Part shown: positions 52,331-60,302 of the stretch, in pieces
Layout of the letters: every line of letters begins with the position of its first letter
Position numbering within the stretch: position 1 is the first letter of the stretch
NCBI RefSeq assembly: GCF_000023105.1
Contig: NC_012669.1
Span: 1,612,001 to 1,676,000 of the forward strand
Direction: 5' to 3'
Length of the DNA stretch: 64,000 bases
From: Beutenbergia cavernae DSM 12333
Lineage (GTDB): Bacteria > Actinomycetota > Actinomycetes > Actinomycetales > Beutenbergiaceae
Notes under the pieces: model-generated
Seen by the model: only the letters and a program-made list of their open reading frames with translations
Told to the model about the DNA's origin: nothing
The model's database searches: none
Translations under genes and position numbers: made by a program

Positions 52331-53823
52331 CGCCGCGACCGCGGGTGGGAGTACTCGGGTTCTTCCACGAGTCGAACACGTTCGCGCCGACCCGTGTCAC
52401 CGCCACGATGGTGCGGGACGCCGAGCTGCGCGGCGAGAGTCTTCGTCACGCGCACGGCGGAGCGGGCACGGTGATCGCCGGGTACCTCGACGCGGCCGAC
52501 GCGCTCGATTGGGACGTGCTTCCGCTCCTGTACTGCGAGCTCGTCCCGTGCGGACCGCTGCTCCCCGAGGCCCGCGAACGCGTTCTGAGCGAGCTGATCG
52601 GAGCGGCGCGTGCTGCGCTGGCGGACGGCGGGCTCGATGCCCTGTTGGTGTGCGTGCACGGCGCGGCGGTCAGTACCGACTCCCACGACCTCGACGGCGA
52701 GATCCTCGAGGAGCTCCGGGACGCCGTCGGGCGCGACGTGCTCATCGCTGTCACGCTCGATCTGCACGCGAACGTGTCGGATCGGATGGTGGACGCGGTC
52801 GACGTCGTCGTCGGATACCGGACGAACCCGCACGTCGATGCACGGCAACGCGCGATGGACGCGACCCGGATCGTCGCCGGCTGCCTCGACGGCGCACCGC
52901 GCCCTGTGACGCTCGACGTCCCGGTCCCCGCGACAGTCAGCATCCTCGCGCAGGGCACGAACGACGAGCCGATGCGCTCGCTGATGGCCGCTGTCGAGAG
53001 GATCGCCGCGCTCGACGGCGTGCTCGACGCTTCCCTCTTCGAAGGCTTCCCGTGGTCGGACACGTCAGACGTGGGGATGCGCGTGGTGCTGCTCACCGAG
53101 CCCGGCTTCGGCGACGGACCCGCGCTCGCCGCCGGGCTGGCGCAGCGGGTGTGGGACGAACGCGGCGGCTTCCTGGCGAGCGCTCCCACGGCCGCAGAGG
53201 CGCTTGCGGACCTGCCCGCGGACGGGACGACTCTGCTCCTCGACGTCGGGGACAACGTCGGCGGCGGGGGCACGGGGGACAACACCGCGCTCCTCGCGGC
53301 CTCGATCCACGCCGGGGTCACCTCGACCCTCGGTGTCGTGCTCGACCCAGACGCGGCGGCCGCGGCCGCCGCCACCGGGGTCGGGAATTCTCTCGAGGTC
53401 GACCTGGGCGCACCCGCGTTGCGGGTCGAGGCGACCGTGCTGGCCCTCTCCGATGGCACGTACGAGGACACCGGACCGACGCACGTCGGCCATCGGTACT
53501 TCGACGCAGGGCCGTCGGCGGCGCTGTGGCTGGCCACCGGGCAGACGGTGGTCGTGTGCTCCCGGCGCGTCATGCCCTCCTCCGTGCGTCAGCTCGAGAA
53601 CCTCGGTCTGCGCATCCGGGACTTCCGTGCCGTTTTGGCAAAGGGCGTGCACTCGCCGCTGGCCGGGTACTCATCGCACGTGGACGCCGTCGTCCAGGTC
53701 GACACGCCAGGCGTCACGCGCAACGACCTGACCAGGCTGTCCTACCGGCAGCGCCCGCGTCCCCTCTTCCCGTTCGACCCTTTCGACGCCGAACCCGAAC
53801 TCCAGCCACGGAGGATCAGCTGA
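52327..53823 (+). CDS. M81 family metallopeptidase (MlrC-like)
   Basis: A 498-residue protein of the MlrC/M81 family. The N-terminal domain begins RVGVLGFFHESNTFAPT (residues 5-21, diagnostic), with LLVCVHGAAVSTDSHDLDGEIL and VTLDLHANVSDRMVDAVDVVVGYRTNPHVD supplying zinc-ligand candidates; the C-terminal MlrC domain includes LLLDVGDNVGGGGTGDNTALL. MlrC in sphingomonads cleaves linearised microcystin next to its beta-amino acid Adda, so amidohydrolase activity on an unusual amide is the best guess. It is coupled to the aminotransferase upstream and the enolase-type dehydratase downstream. Confidence 0.88.
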   Translation: MTPRPRVGVLGFFHESNTFAPTRVTATMVRDAELRGESLRHAHGGAGTVIAGYLDAADALDWDVLPLLYCELVPCGPLLPEARERVLSELIGAARAALADGGLDALLVCVHGAAVSTDSHDLDGEILEELRDAVGRDVLIAVTLDLHANVSDRMVDAVDVVVGYRTNPHVDARQRAMDATRIVAGCLDGAPRPVTLDVPVPATVSILAQGTNDEPMRSLMAAVERIAALDGVLDASLFEGFPWSDTSDVGMRVVLLTEPGFGDGPALAAGLAQRVWDERGGFLASAPTAAEALADLPADGTTLLLDVGDNVGGGGTGDNTALLAASIHAGVTSTLGVVLDPDAAAAAAATGVGNSLEVDLGAPALRVEATVLALSDGTYEDTGPTHVGHRYFDAGPSAALWLATGQTVVVCSRRVMPSSVRQLENLGLRIRDFRAVLAKGVHSPLAGYSSHVDAVVQVDTPGVTRNDLTRLSYRQRPRPLFPFDPFDAEPELQPRRIS

Positions 53824-55034
53824 TGAAGATCACAGCGCTCGAGACCATCCACTCCGGAGCGGAGGGAGCGATGCCGGCGCTCGTCTTCGTCCGCGTGCAC
53901 ACCGACGTGGGGCTGCACGGGACCGGGGACACGTTCTACCTCCCACAGACAGTCATCGCGGCGATCCACGAGCACATCGCACCAGTGCTGATCGGTCAGG
54001 ACCCGACGGCGATCGAGCAGCTCTGGCGCGCGTTGTACAACGCCTACGCACGGTTCGGTGGACTGGGTGCCGAGATTCGTGCGCTCTCCGCCGTCGACGT
54101 CGCCCTCTGGGACCTCCTCGGCAAGAGCCTCGGGGCACCCGTCCACCAGCTGCTCGGGACGGCACAGTCCGAGATCCCCACGTACAACACGTGCGGCGGA
54201 CCCTTGTACGCCTCGATCGCCGGGGGCTCCCAGGCCGGGTTCGGCAGCTCGCGGAAGGCCGGCGTCCTCGACGACTTCGACGCCTTCCTCCACGCGCCGG
54301 GAGACCTGGCGCGGGAGCTGGTGGCCGAAGGTGCGCGCGGGATGAAGCTGTGGCCCTTCGACAGGTTTGCCCAGGAGCACGGATCCCGGGCCATCGCGCC
54401 GGGGGACCTGGCCGAGGGCGTCCGGGTGGTCCGGGAGATCCGGGACGCCGTCGGCGACGCCATCGAGATCATGATCGACGGCCACGGGCTGTGGGACCTG
54501 ACACCAGCGATCCGGATCGCCCGCGCGCTCGAGGAGTTCGACGTCGCCTGGGTCGAGGACCTCGTCCTCGCCGACAAGCCGCACGTGCTGGCCCGACTCC
54601 GAGCTGCTTCACGCGTGCCTGTGTCGGTGTCGGAGTACCTCGTGACTCGCGGCCAGTACCTTCCGGTCCTGCAGCAGGAGGCCGCCGACCTCGTGATGAT
54701 CGACCCGACGTGGGCAGGAGGCATCACCGAGAGCCGCAAGATCGCCGTGCTGGCCGATACGTACGGCCTGCCGGTGACCTATCACGACTGCACTGGCCCG
54801 TTCACCCTGATGGCCGGGATACACCTGGCGGCTGCGACGCCGAACCTGCGGTACCAGGAGAGCGTCCGGGCGTACCTCCGCGTGGTCTACCCCGAGATGG
54901 TGACGGTCGTCCCGGAGGTCCACGCCGGGACATTCGAGGTCCCCCGCGCTCCCGGCTTGGGCACCGAGCTGCGTGACGACATCCTCGACCGGCCGGGCGC
55001 CGTGAGCCGGGTCAGCGGCACTCGGCCCCAGTGA
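53823..55034 (+). CDS. enolase superfamily dehydratase (mandelate racemase/muconate lactonizing type)
   Basis: A 403-residue (beta/alpha)7-beta barrel enzyme. The metal ligands are Asp219 (IMIDGHGLWD), Glu245 (WVEDLV) and Glu271 (VSEYLVTR); Lys175 (GMKLWPFD) and His321 (TYHDCTGPF) are placed as general acid/base, as in acid-sugar dehydratases of the mandelate racemase subgroup. It should remove water from an aldonate or uronate to give a 2-keto-3-deoxy acid. It overlaps the M81 stop by 1 nt. No aldolase or kinase for the product is in this cluster, though a DapA/NanA-type lyase lies at 23880. Confidence 0.92.
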   Translation: MKITALETIHSGAEGAMPALVFVRVHTDVGLHGTGDTFYLPQTVIAAIHEHIAPVLIGQDPTAIEQLWRALYNAYARFGGLGAEIRALSAVDVALWDLLGKSLGAPVHQLLGTAQSEIPTYNTCGGPLYASIAGGSQAGFGSSRKAGVLDDFDAFLHAPGDLARELVAEGARGMKLWPFDRFAQEHGSRAIAPGDLAEGVRVVREIRDAVGDAIEIMIDGHGLWDLTPAIRIARALEEFDVAWVEDLVLADKPHVLARLRAASRVPVSVSEYLVTRGQYLPVLQQEAADLVMIDPTWAGGITESRKIAVLADTYGLPVTYHDCTGPFTLMAGIHLAAATPNLRYQESVRAYLRVVYPEMVTVVPEVHAGTFEVPRAPGLGTELRDDILDRPGAVSRVSGTRPQ

Positions 55035-55045
55035 AGGAGACGCTG

Positions 55046-56797
55046 ATGCCCATCTCACGCAGTGTGACTGTCGTGGCAGCCCTGGCCGGCCTGGCGCTCC
55101 TGGCCGGCCCGGGGGCTGCCAAGGCGGGTGACCGGCCCCCGATCGATGTGCAGGTCCTCGCGATCAGTGACTTTCACGGCTACCTCTCCCCGCCTGCCGA
55201 CGCCGCGAACGGCTCGATCGAGGCGCCCGGGGGCGGACGGCTCACGGTCGGCGGTGCCGCCTACCTCGCCACGCATCTGGACGCGGCGGCCGCGGGCCGG
55301 CCGAACTCGATCCGGGTCGCCAACGGTGACAGCTTCACCGGGTGGCAGTGGGAGGTCACGATGGCGCGGGACGAGCCGACGATCGAGCTGCTGGACCATC
55401 TCGGGATCGAGGCCTCGGCGGTGGGGAACCACGAGCTGGACGTCTCGCTGGAGTTCCTGCGCGACCACGTGATGGGAGGCGAGTGCTTCGGGCGAGTCGG
55501 CGTCGACATGTGCTTCGAGCGGTCCGACGGCGCGCCGTTCTCGGCGGTCGACTTCCCGTTCCTCGCGGCGAACCTCCATGACGCCAGCTCGGGGGACCGG
55601 CCGTTCGCGAGCACCTACGTGCGCGACGTCGTCGGGCCGGGGAACCAGGTCGCTCAGGTGGGCTTCATCGGGGTGACGACGCCGGCCGTCGAGCGGATCT
55701 TCGCCTCTTACCAGGTGGGTCGCCTCGTCGCCGAGGAGATGACTCAGGCGGTCGACGAGGCGGCGGCGGAGCTGCACCGTGACGGGGTGGACGCCATCGT
55801 CGTCCTCGCCCACGACGGTGCTGAGACCTCCGGGACGTACGACGAGTGCGGGGACGCGACGGGGCCGGTCGTCGACCTGGCCCGCGAGGCGTCGCCACTG
55901 GTGGACGTCGTCGTCGGCGGGCACTGGCACACGGCGTTCAGCTGTAGCGTGACCGATCCGGCGGGTCGGCCTCGGGCGGTCGTGTCGCCGGGCCACCACG
56001 GCCAGGTCTTCGCCGACCTCTCATTCCGGGTGAACCCCGGCACGGGAGAGATCGTGCGCGAGAGCGTCAGCGCCGTGAACGTCCCCGTGACGCGCAACGT
56101 CACGCCGGATCCGGAGGTGGCGGACCTGGTCGAGCACTGGGTCGGCACTGGTGGGGAGCTGTGGGCGCGACCGCTGGCGACGGTGACTGAGAACATCCCG
56201 AACGTCCCGGATGCTCTCGGTCAGAGCCCGGCTCGGAACCTGGTGGCGGACGCCTACCGTGACATCGGTTCAAGCCTCGGTGAGCCGGCGGACCTGGCAC
56301 TTGTCGAGCCCTACCAGGTGCGCAACGGCGTGTCGTACGCGCGCGGTACGAATCCTCAGGACGCCGACGGCACCGTGCTGTACGGCGAGGGTTGGGTGGT
56401 CCAGGGCCGCGCCTCGTCAGTGGTCACGCTCGAGATCACGGGTGCCGACCTGCTGGACGCCCTCGAGCAGCAGTGGCGGGAGGACCCCGACGTCTCATAT
56501 CTGCCGCTTTCACTCTCGGCTGGGGCACGCCTGACGATCGACGCCGAGCGAGACGCCGGCTCCCGCGTCGTGGAGCTCATGCTCGACGGCGTCCCGATCG
56601 ATCAGGCGGCGCGCTACCGGGTGGCGATGTCCTCGCGGCTCGCCCTCGGGATGGACGGCTTCACGGTCCTTGCCAGCGGCACGGACCCGGTGCGCTCGGA
56701 CATGGACTACTTCGCATTCACAGCCTGGATGGAGAGCCAGGGCACGTTGAGCGCTCCGGCGACCGATCGCGTCGTCGAGCTCTCGGGTGGGGCCTGA
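55046..56797 (+). CDS. secreted 5'-nucleotidase / metallophosphoesterase (UshA-type)
   Basis: A 583-residue exported enzyme. Residues 1-27 form a Sec signal peptide. The calcineurin-like domain holds AISDFHGYL, VANGDSFTG, VGNHELD, VVLAHDG and VVGGHWHT, the full two-metal site. The C-terminal 5'-nucleotidase domain (about 350-560) includes GQSPARNLVADAYRD and the substrate tyrosine/phenylalanine region MDYFAF. No sortase or lipid anchor is seen. The start follows AAGGAG at 55034. It would strip phosphate from nucleotides or sugar nucleotides outside the cell; its place in this operon is unexplained. Confidence 0.9.
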   Translation: MPISRSVTVVAALAGLALLAGPGAAKAGDRPPIDVQVLAISDFHGYLSPPADAANGSIEAPGGGRLTVGGAAYLATHLDAAAAGRPNSIRVANGDSFTGWQWEVTMARDEPTIELLDHLGIEASAVGNHELDVSLEFLRDHVMGGECFGRVGVDMCFERSDGAPFSAVDFPFLAANLHDASSGDRPFASTYVRDVVGPGNQVAQVGFIGVTTPAVERIFASYQVGRLVAEEMTQAVDEAAAELHRDGVDAIVVLAHDGAETSGTYDECGDATGPVVDLAREASPLVDVVVGGHWHTAFSCSVTDPAGRPRAVVSPGHHGQVFADLSFRVNPGTGEIVRESVSAVNVPVTRNVTPDPEVADLVEHWVGTGGELWARPLATVTENIPNVPDALGQSPARNLVADAYRDIGSSLGEPADLALVEPYQVRNGVSYARGTNPQDADGTVLYGEGWVVQGRASSVVTLEITGADLLDALEQQWREDPDVSYLPLSLSAGARLTIDAERDAGSRVVELMLDGVPIDQAARYRVAMSSRLALGMDGFTVLASGTDPVRSDMDYFAFTAWMESQGTLSAPATDRVVELSGGA

Positions 56798-56805
56798 GGC
56801 TCTGC

Positions 56806-57591
56806 TCAGACCGGTACCGCACCGAGTTCGCCGGAGACCTCGACGAGCCGGCGGCCGATGCGGCCAATGACGTCAGCACTCATCCGGGTGGCCGGTCCCG
56901 AGACGCTCATCGCGTGCCGGGTGCCGTAGCCGAGGTGGGGAAGGGCGACGGCCACACAGACGGCACCGAGCTCGTTCTCCTCGTCGTCGATCGCGAACCC
57001 GCGGTCGCGGACCTGCGCCAGGTCCATCGTGAGGAGGCGGCGGTCGGCGAGCGTCTTCCGGGTGGCGGGCTGCAGGGGGTTGTGCCCGATCTGGCGCTCG
57101 AGGCTCTCCGGATCGAGCTCGGCGAGGGCGGCCTTGCCGAGGGCGGTGGCGTGCGCCGGATGGGTGCTCCCGACTTCCGCCGACATGCGCAAGCTGTGCG
57201 GGCTCTCGACGATCTCGAGGTACTCGATGTTCTGACCTGTGAGGACGCCGAGGTTGACGGTCTCGCCGAACTCGTCGCGCAGGCGGACCATCACCGGGCG
57301 GGCGACGCTCACGGCGTCGTGATCGCGCAAGAGGGCAGTTGCTGCGATGACGAGCCGCGGGCCCGGCGCGTACCGCTTGCTTCTCTCGTCCTTCGTGGCG
57401 AAACCGCGCTCCTCGAGCGTGTTGAGGATGCGGTAGACCGCTGCCTTCTCGATGCCTGTCTCGTCCGCGATCTCACGGATCGTCCGCGGCTCACCGAAAG
57501 TCAGGACCTCGATGACGTCGATGGCCTTGCCGAGGACGCCGACGGTGTGCCGGCGCAGGCTGGCGTCGGGGTCCGTCTGCGCAGTGTTCAT
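56806..57591 (-). CDS. IclR family transcriptional regulator
   Basis: A 261-residue regulator: winged helix-turn-helix at about residues 20-75 (TIREIADETGIEKAAVYRILNTLEERGFA) and the GAF-like IclR effector domain at about 90-255 (HPAHATALGKAALAEL, GFAIDDEENELGAVCVAVALP). It converges on the 5'-nucleotidase stop and closes the catabolic cluster. IclR proteins commonly control sugar-acid and aromatic catabolism. Elements TTCACAATGCGC and TACTTCAC in its own upstream region recur at the transporter promoter. The ATG at 57591 is preferred; an ATG at 57624 is possible. Confidence 0.93.
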   Translation of the reverse strand: MNTAQTDPDASLRRHTVGVLGKAIDVIEVLTFGEPRTIREIADETGIEKAAVYRILNTLEERGFATKDERSKRYAPGPRLVIAATALLRDHDAVSVARPVMVRLRDEFGETVNLGVLTGQNIEYLEIVESPHSLRMSAEVGSTHPAHATALGKAALAELDPESLERQIGHNPLQPATRKTLADRRLLTMDLAQVRDRGFAIDDEENELGAVCVAVALPHLGYGTRHAMSVSGPATRMSADVIGRIGRRLVEVSGELGAVPV

Positions 57592-57671
57592 GACGATGCT
57601 CCGTCCTGGGACATCAGGGGACATCGACCTGAGCCCCCGTTCCTGCTTGGGAACCCCTCGTCGACCTTCGA

Positions 57672-57689
57672 TGGTACTTCACAATGCGC
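57672..57689. promoter_or_regulatory. candidate IclR element upstream of the IclR gene
   Basis: TGGTACTTCACAATGCGC holds both shared pieces: TTCACAATGCG (matching 44792 and 44885) and, on the other strand, GTGAAGTACCA (matching 44873-44883 in 10 of 11). It lies 81 bp upstream of the ATG at 57591. Confidence 0.5.
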
Positions 57690-57720
57690 ATCACCGGCTT
57701 GCACAACGAAACGCGTGTCG

Positions 57721-59016
57721 CTACTCCTGGACGCCGCTGTAGCGGACGAGCTGCGGCACGCGGACGGCGAGCAGCGCCATCGCCGCCACGAGCAGCAGGG
57801 CGCTGACGAACGACGTCGCGCCGACGCCGACCACCTCGGCGATCGCTCCGAGGGCGAGCGACGCGACCGGGATCGCACCGATCGCGAGCTCCTGCAGACC
57901 CAGGGCCCGGCCGTGGACGGCGGGCTCCGTGGTCATGAGCAAAAGCGTGGTCTGGAGGACGCCGAAGGCGGCGCTCGCGAGCCCGATGCCGGCCATGAGC
58001 GCGAACGACAGGCCGACCGAGTGTGACAGCGCGAACAGCGCCCACAGCGCCCCCCACACCCCGGTGCCGATCACGAAGAGCCCGCCCTTGAACCGGAAGT
58101 CGCCGAGGGCGGCGATGACGATCGAGCCCACGAGCCCGCCGATCCCGCTGCACGTGAGGAGCCAGCCGAGGCCGGAGGCGTCGAGGCTGAGGACCTCGCC
58201 GGCGAACACGGGCATGAACGACTGGAAGACCGGCCAGATGAGGATGTTTGCGGCGAGGGTGACGAGCAGGACGGCGGACGCGAGGCGGTTCGCGGCGATG
58301 GTGCGGAAGCCGCCGACAAGCATGCGCACCACTGCCTCGGGCGCTGCCCTGCGGGTGCGACCGACGCGTCGCAGCGGCCAGAGGAGCGCGAGCGAGACGG
58401 CGTACCACGCGGAGGAGATCCACAGGGCGGCCGGTGCCCCGAGGGTGCTGATCAGCGCACCGCCGATGGCCGGGCCGATGACCTGCGTCATGTTCATGGC
58501 CATCGAGTTGAGAGCGTTGGCGTTGCTGAGGTTGTCGCGGCCCACGAGGTCGAGCACGAGAGAGGAGCGCGCAGGCTGCGACGGCGACTGCGCGAGCCCG
58601 ATCGCCAGGCCGCCGACGAGGAGCGCCCAGTAGGGCACCGTGGCAAGCGACACCGCCGCGGCCAGCGCGGCCACGGCCACGAACGCCCACGTCCCGGCGA
58701 CCAGCAGGAGGCGCATGCGGTCGAACCGGTCCGAGAGGACGCCGGCCAGCGGGCCGAGCAGGAGCGGCGCGAGCCGGACGGCGGTGAAGACGGCGAGCAG
58801 GAACTCCGAGCCGGTGGTCTCGAACACGAGCCAGCCGAGGATCAGCGTCTGCGTCCAGGCGCCGCCGAAGAAGAAGAGGTTCGACAGCCAGAGCAGGAGG
58901 AAGGGCCGGTTGCCGCGGAGCGAGGCGATGGCCCGGCCGAGGCCGCGGGCGGGGCGTGGGGGAGCCGTCGGTCGGGCGGACGACGTCGCGTGGTCCAGGA
59001 CGTCCTCCGGCGGCAC
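57721..59016 (-). CDS. MFS transporter (EntS-like, MFS_3 type)
   Basis: A 431-residue transporter with twelve predicted membrane spans, an N-terminal LLWLSNLFFFGGAWTQTLILGWLVFETTGS motif region and the loop GVLSDRFDRMRLLL between spans 2 and 3. It belongs to the enterobactin-exporter-like group of MFS, mostly exporters of siderophores, drugs or metabolites. The GTG start has GAGAGGAG upstream. A GAATGGTATACC operator 89 bp upstream links it to the GntR-controlled deaminase/amidohydrolase genes. Confidence 0.9.
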   Translation of the reverse strand: MPPEDVLDHATSSARPTAPPRPARGLGRAIASLRGNRPFLLLWLSNLFFFGGAWTQTLILGWLVFETTGSEFLLAVFTAVRLAPLLLGPLAGVLSDRFDRMRLLLVAGTWAFVAVAALAAAVSLATVPYWALLVGGLAIGLAQSPSQPARSSLVLDLVGRDNLSNANALNSMAMNMTQVIGPAIGGALISTLGAPAALWISSAWYAVSLALLWPLRRVGRTRRAAPEAVVRMLVGGFRTIAANRLASAVLLVTLAANILIWPVFQSFMPVFAGEVLSLDASGLGWLLTCSGIGGLVGSIVIAALGDFRFKGGLFVIGTGVWGALWALFALSHSVGLSFALMAGIGLASAAFGVLQTTLLLMTTEPAVHGRALGLQELAIGAIPVASLALGAIAEVVGVGATSFVSALLLVAAMALLAVRVPQLVRYSGVQE

Positions 59017-59104
59017 GGCGTGGCTCCTCTCGCGGACTCGGTGGTGTGCCGGGCGGGGGCGCTGCCTGGCGGACGGCGCCGCTCATCGGGCGCCGATTCT
59101 CGTC

Positions 59105-59117
59105 GAATGGTATACCA
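59105..59117. promoter_or_regulatory. GntR-type operator candidate upstream of the MFS gene
   Basis: GAATGGTATACCA; the TGGTATACCA core (59108-59117) is a perfect palindrome and the first 12 bases equal those at 41797-41808. Confidence 0.6.
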
Positions 59118-59162
59118 AAGGAGGCGCACGTGGTGAGCGCCCACTCCTCGCTGGTCGGTCGG

Positions 59163-59597
59163 TCAGGCGCGCGGCACGGGCAGCTCGCGGAGCGGATCGC
59201 CGCCGTCGACGAACACGCGTCCCGTCGGGGATAGCGCGGCGGCGAGCGCCGACATGGCGACGTCGAACGCCTCCGGGTGACGGCCGTCGAGGGCACCGAT
59301 GCGCAGCCCGAACGCGAGGTCGAACGGGGCCTCGCCGTCGTCGAGGCGGAAGTCCTCGACGGACGACTGGCGCACGTCGAGGGTGCCGGCCTCGATCTCG
59401 GCCGCCGACCCGGCCCGGGCCAGCCGCACCGCGGCGGCGGAGCGGTCGATCGCGACGACCGTCCCCGGGGCCACGATCCGCGCCAGGGCCCGGGCCGCCG
59501 CGCCGGGGCCGCACCCGATCTCCAGCACCCGCATCCCGGGCTCGAGCGGCAGGGCGGCGACGGCGTCGGCGAGCCGCCGCGACAGCTTCTCCGGCAT
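59163..59597 (-). CDS. class I SAM-dependent methyltransferase
   Basis: A 144-residue methyltransferase, short for the family. Motif I VLEIGCGPGAAARALA (about residue 25), motif II VVAIDRSAAAVRLAR, and a DLAFGLRIGALDGRHPEAFD region replacing the usual motif IV. The substrate is unknown. A TACCGT box 7 nt before the ATG supports the start at 59597. Confidence 0.85.
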   Translation of the reverse strand: MPEKLSRRLADAVAALPLEPGMRVLEIGCGPGAAARALARIVAPGTVVAIDRSAAAVRLARAGSAAEIEAGTLDVRQSSVEDFRLDDGEAPFDLAFGLRIGALDGRHPEAFDVAMSALAAALSPTGRVFVDGGDPLRELPVPRA

Positions 59598-59604
59598 GGC
59601 GGAG

Positions 59605-59610
59605 ACGGTA
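59605..59610 (-). promoter_or_regulatory. -10 box of leaderless promoter (methyltransferase)
   Basis: TACCGT on the minus strand, 7 nt before the ATG at 59597. Confidence 0.5.
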
Positions 59611-59726
59611 GGGCAGGGAGCCGACGACGGCGAGAGATGCGTCGCGTACGGACGGTGCGTGCCGCCGTCGTCGATCTCCCTCCGGCGAGGGATCCGGCCC
59701 GCCCGCGGCGTCGGCACGCTTGTCGC

Positions 59727-60281
59727 ATGAGCCTCGCCGACCGCATCATGCCCGTCGCAGAGTTCGCGGAGCAGCACGCGGCGGTCATCGACGCCCCGCG
59801 CGACGCCGTCTGGGACGCCGTCACCGAGTTCCGCTTCGGTGACCTGCGCCTCGCGGCCCCGCTGTTCGCGGCGCGGGCGGCGATCGGGATCGTCGCGAAC
59901 GGGCGGCGGTACCGGTCGCCGTCGCCGAGCATGTTCGTCGAGCTCGCCGAGTATCCGGGCCGGGAGCGCGTGCTCGGTCTCCTCGGCAGGTGGTGGCGGT
60001 TCGGCGGGGCGGACGCGCGGGCCGACGTGCGCGATCTCGACGCCTTCAGCGAGTTCTGCGAACCGGGCTACGGCAAGGCGATCCTGGTCTTCCGGCTGGA
60101 GGACGCCGGGTCGGGCCGCACGCGCGTCGTGACACAGACGCGGGTCGTGACGACCGACGCCGCCGCGCACCGTGCGATGGCGCGCTACTGGGCGCTGATC
60201 AGACCGGGCAGCGGGTTCATCCGGCACCTCATGCTGCGTGCGGTGGGGCGCCGGGCACGCGCCACCGCGGCGGCGGTCTAG
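59727..60281 (+). CDS. SRPBCC-like hypothetical protein
   Basis: A 184-residue protein with a START/SRPBCC-like pattern: the opening AAVIDAPRDAVWDAVTEFRFGDLRL, a central YRSPSPSMFVELAEYPG, and a final helix ALIRPGSGFIRHLMLRAVG. These proteins bind hydrophobic ligands or act as helpers in polyketide and lipid routes; no specific role is visible. CACGCT lies 6 nt before the ATG, a possible leaderless start. It converges with the SNF2 gene. Confidence 0.65.
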   Translation: MSLADRIMPVAEFAEQHAAVIDAPRDAVWDAVTEFRFGDLRLAAPLFAARAAIGIVANGRRYRSPSPSMFVELAEYPGRERVLGLLGRWWRFGGADARADVRDLDAFSEFCEPGYGKAILVFRLEDAGSGRTRVVTQTRVVTTDAAAHRAMARYWALIRPGSGFIRHLMLRAVGRRARATAAAV

Positions 60282-60302
60282 AGGTTCGCCGCGCGCGGGG
60301 AC

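Noticed and set aside
57614-59932. 772-codon minus-strand frame across the MFS and methyltransferase genes
   Set aside because: Out of frame with both recognisable proteins and runs over stops and starts of real genes; Arg-rich shadow.
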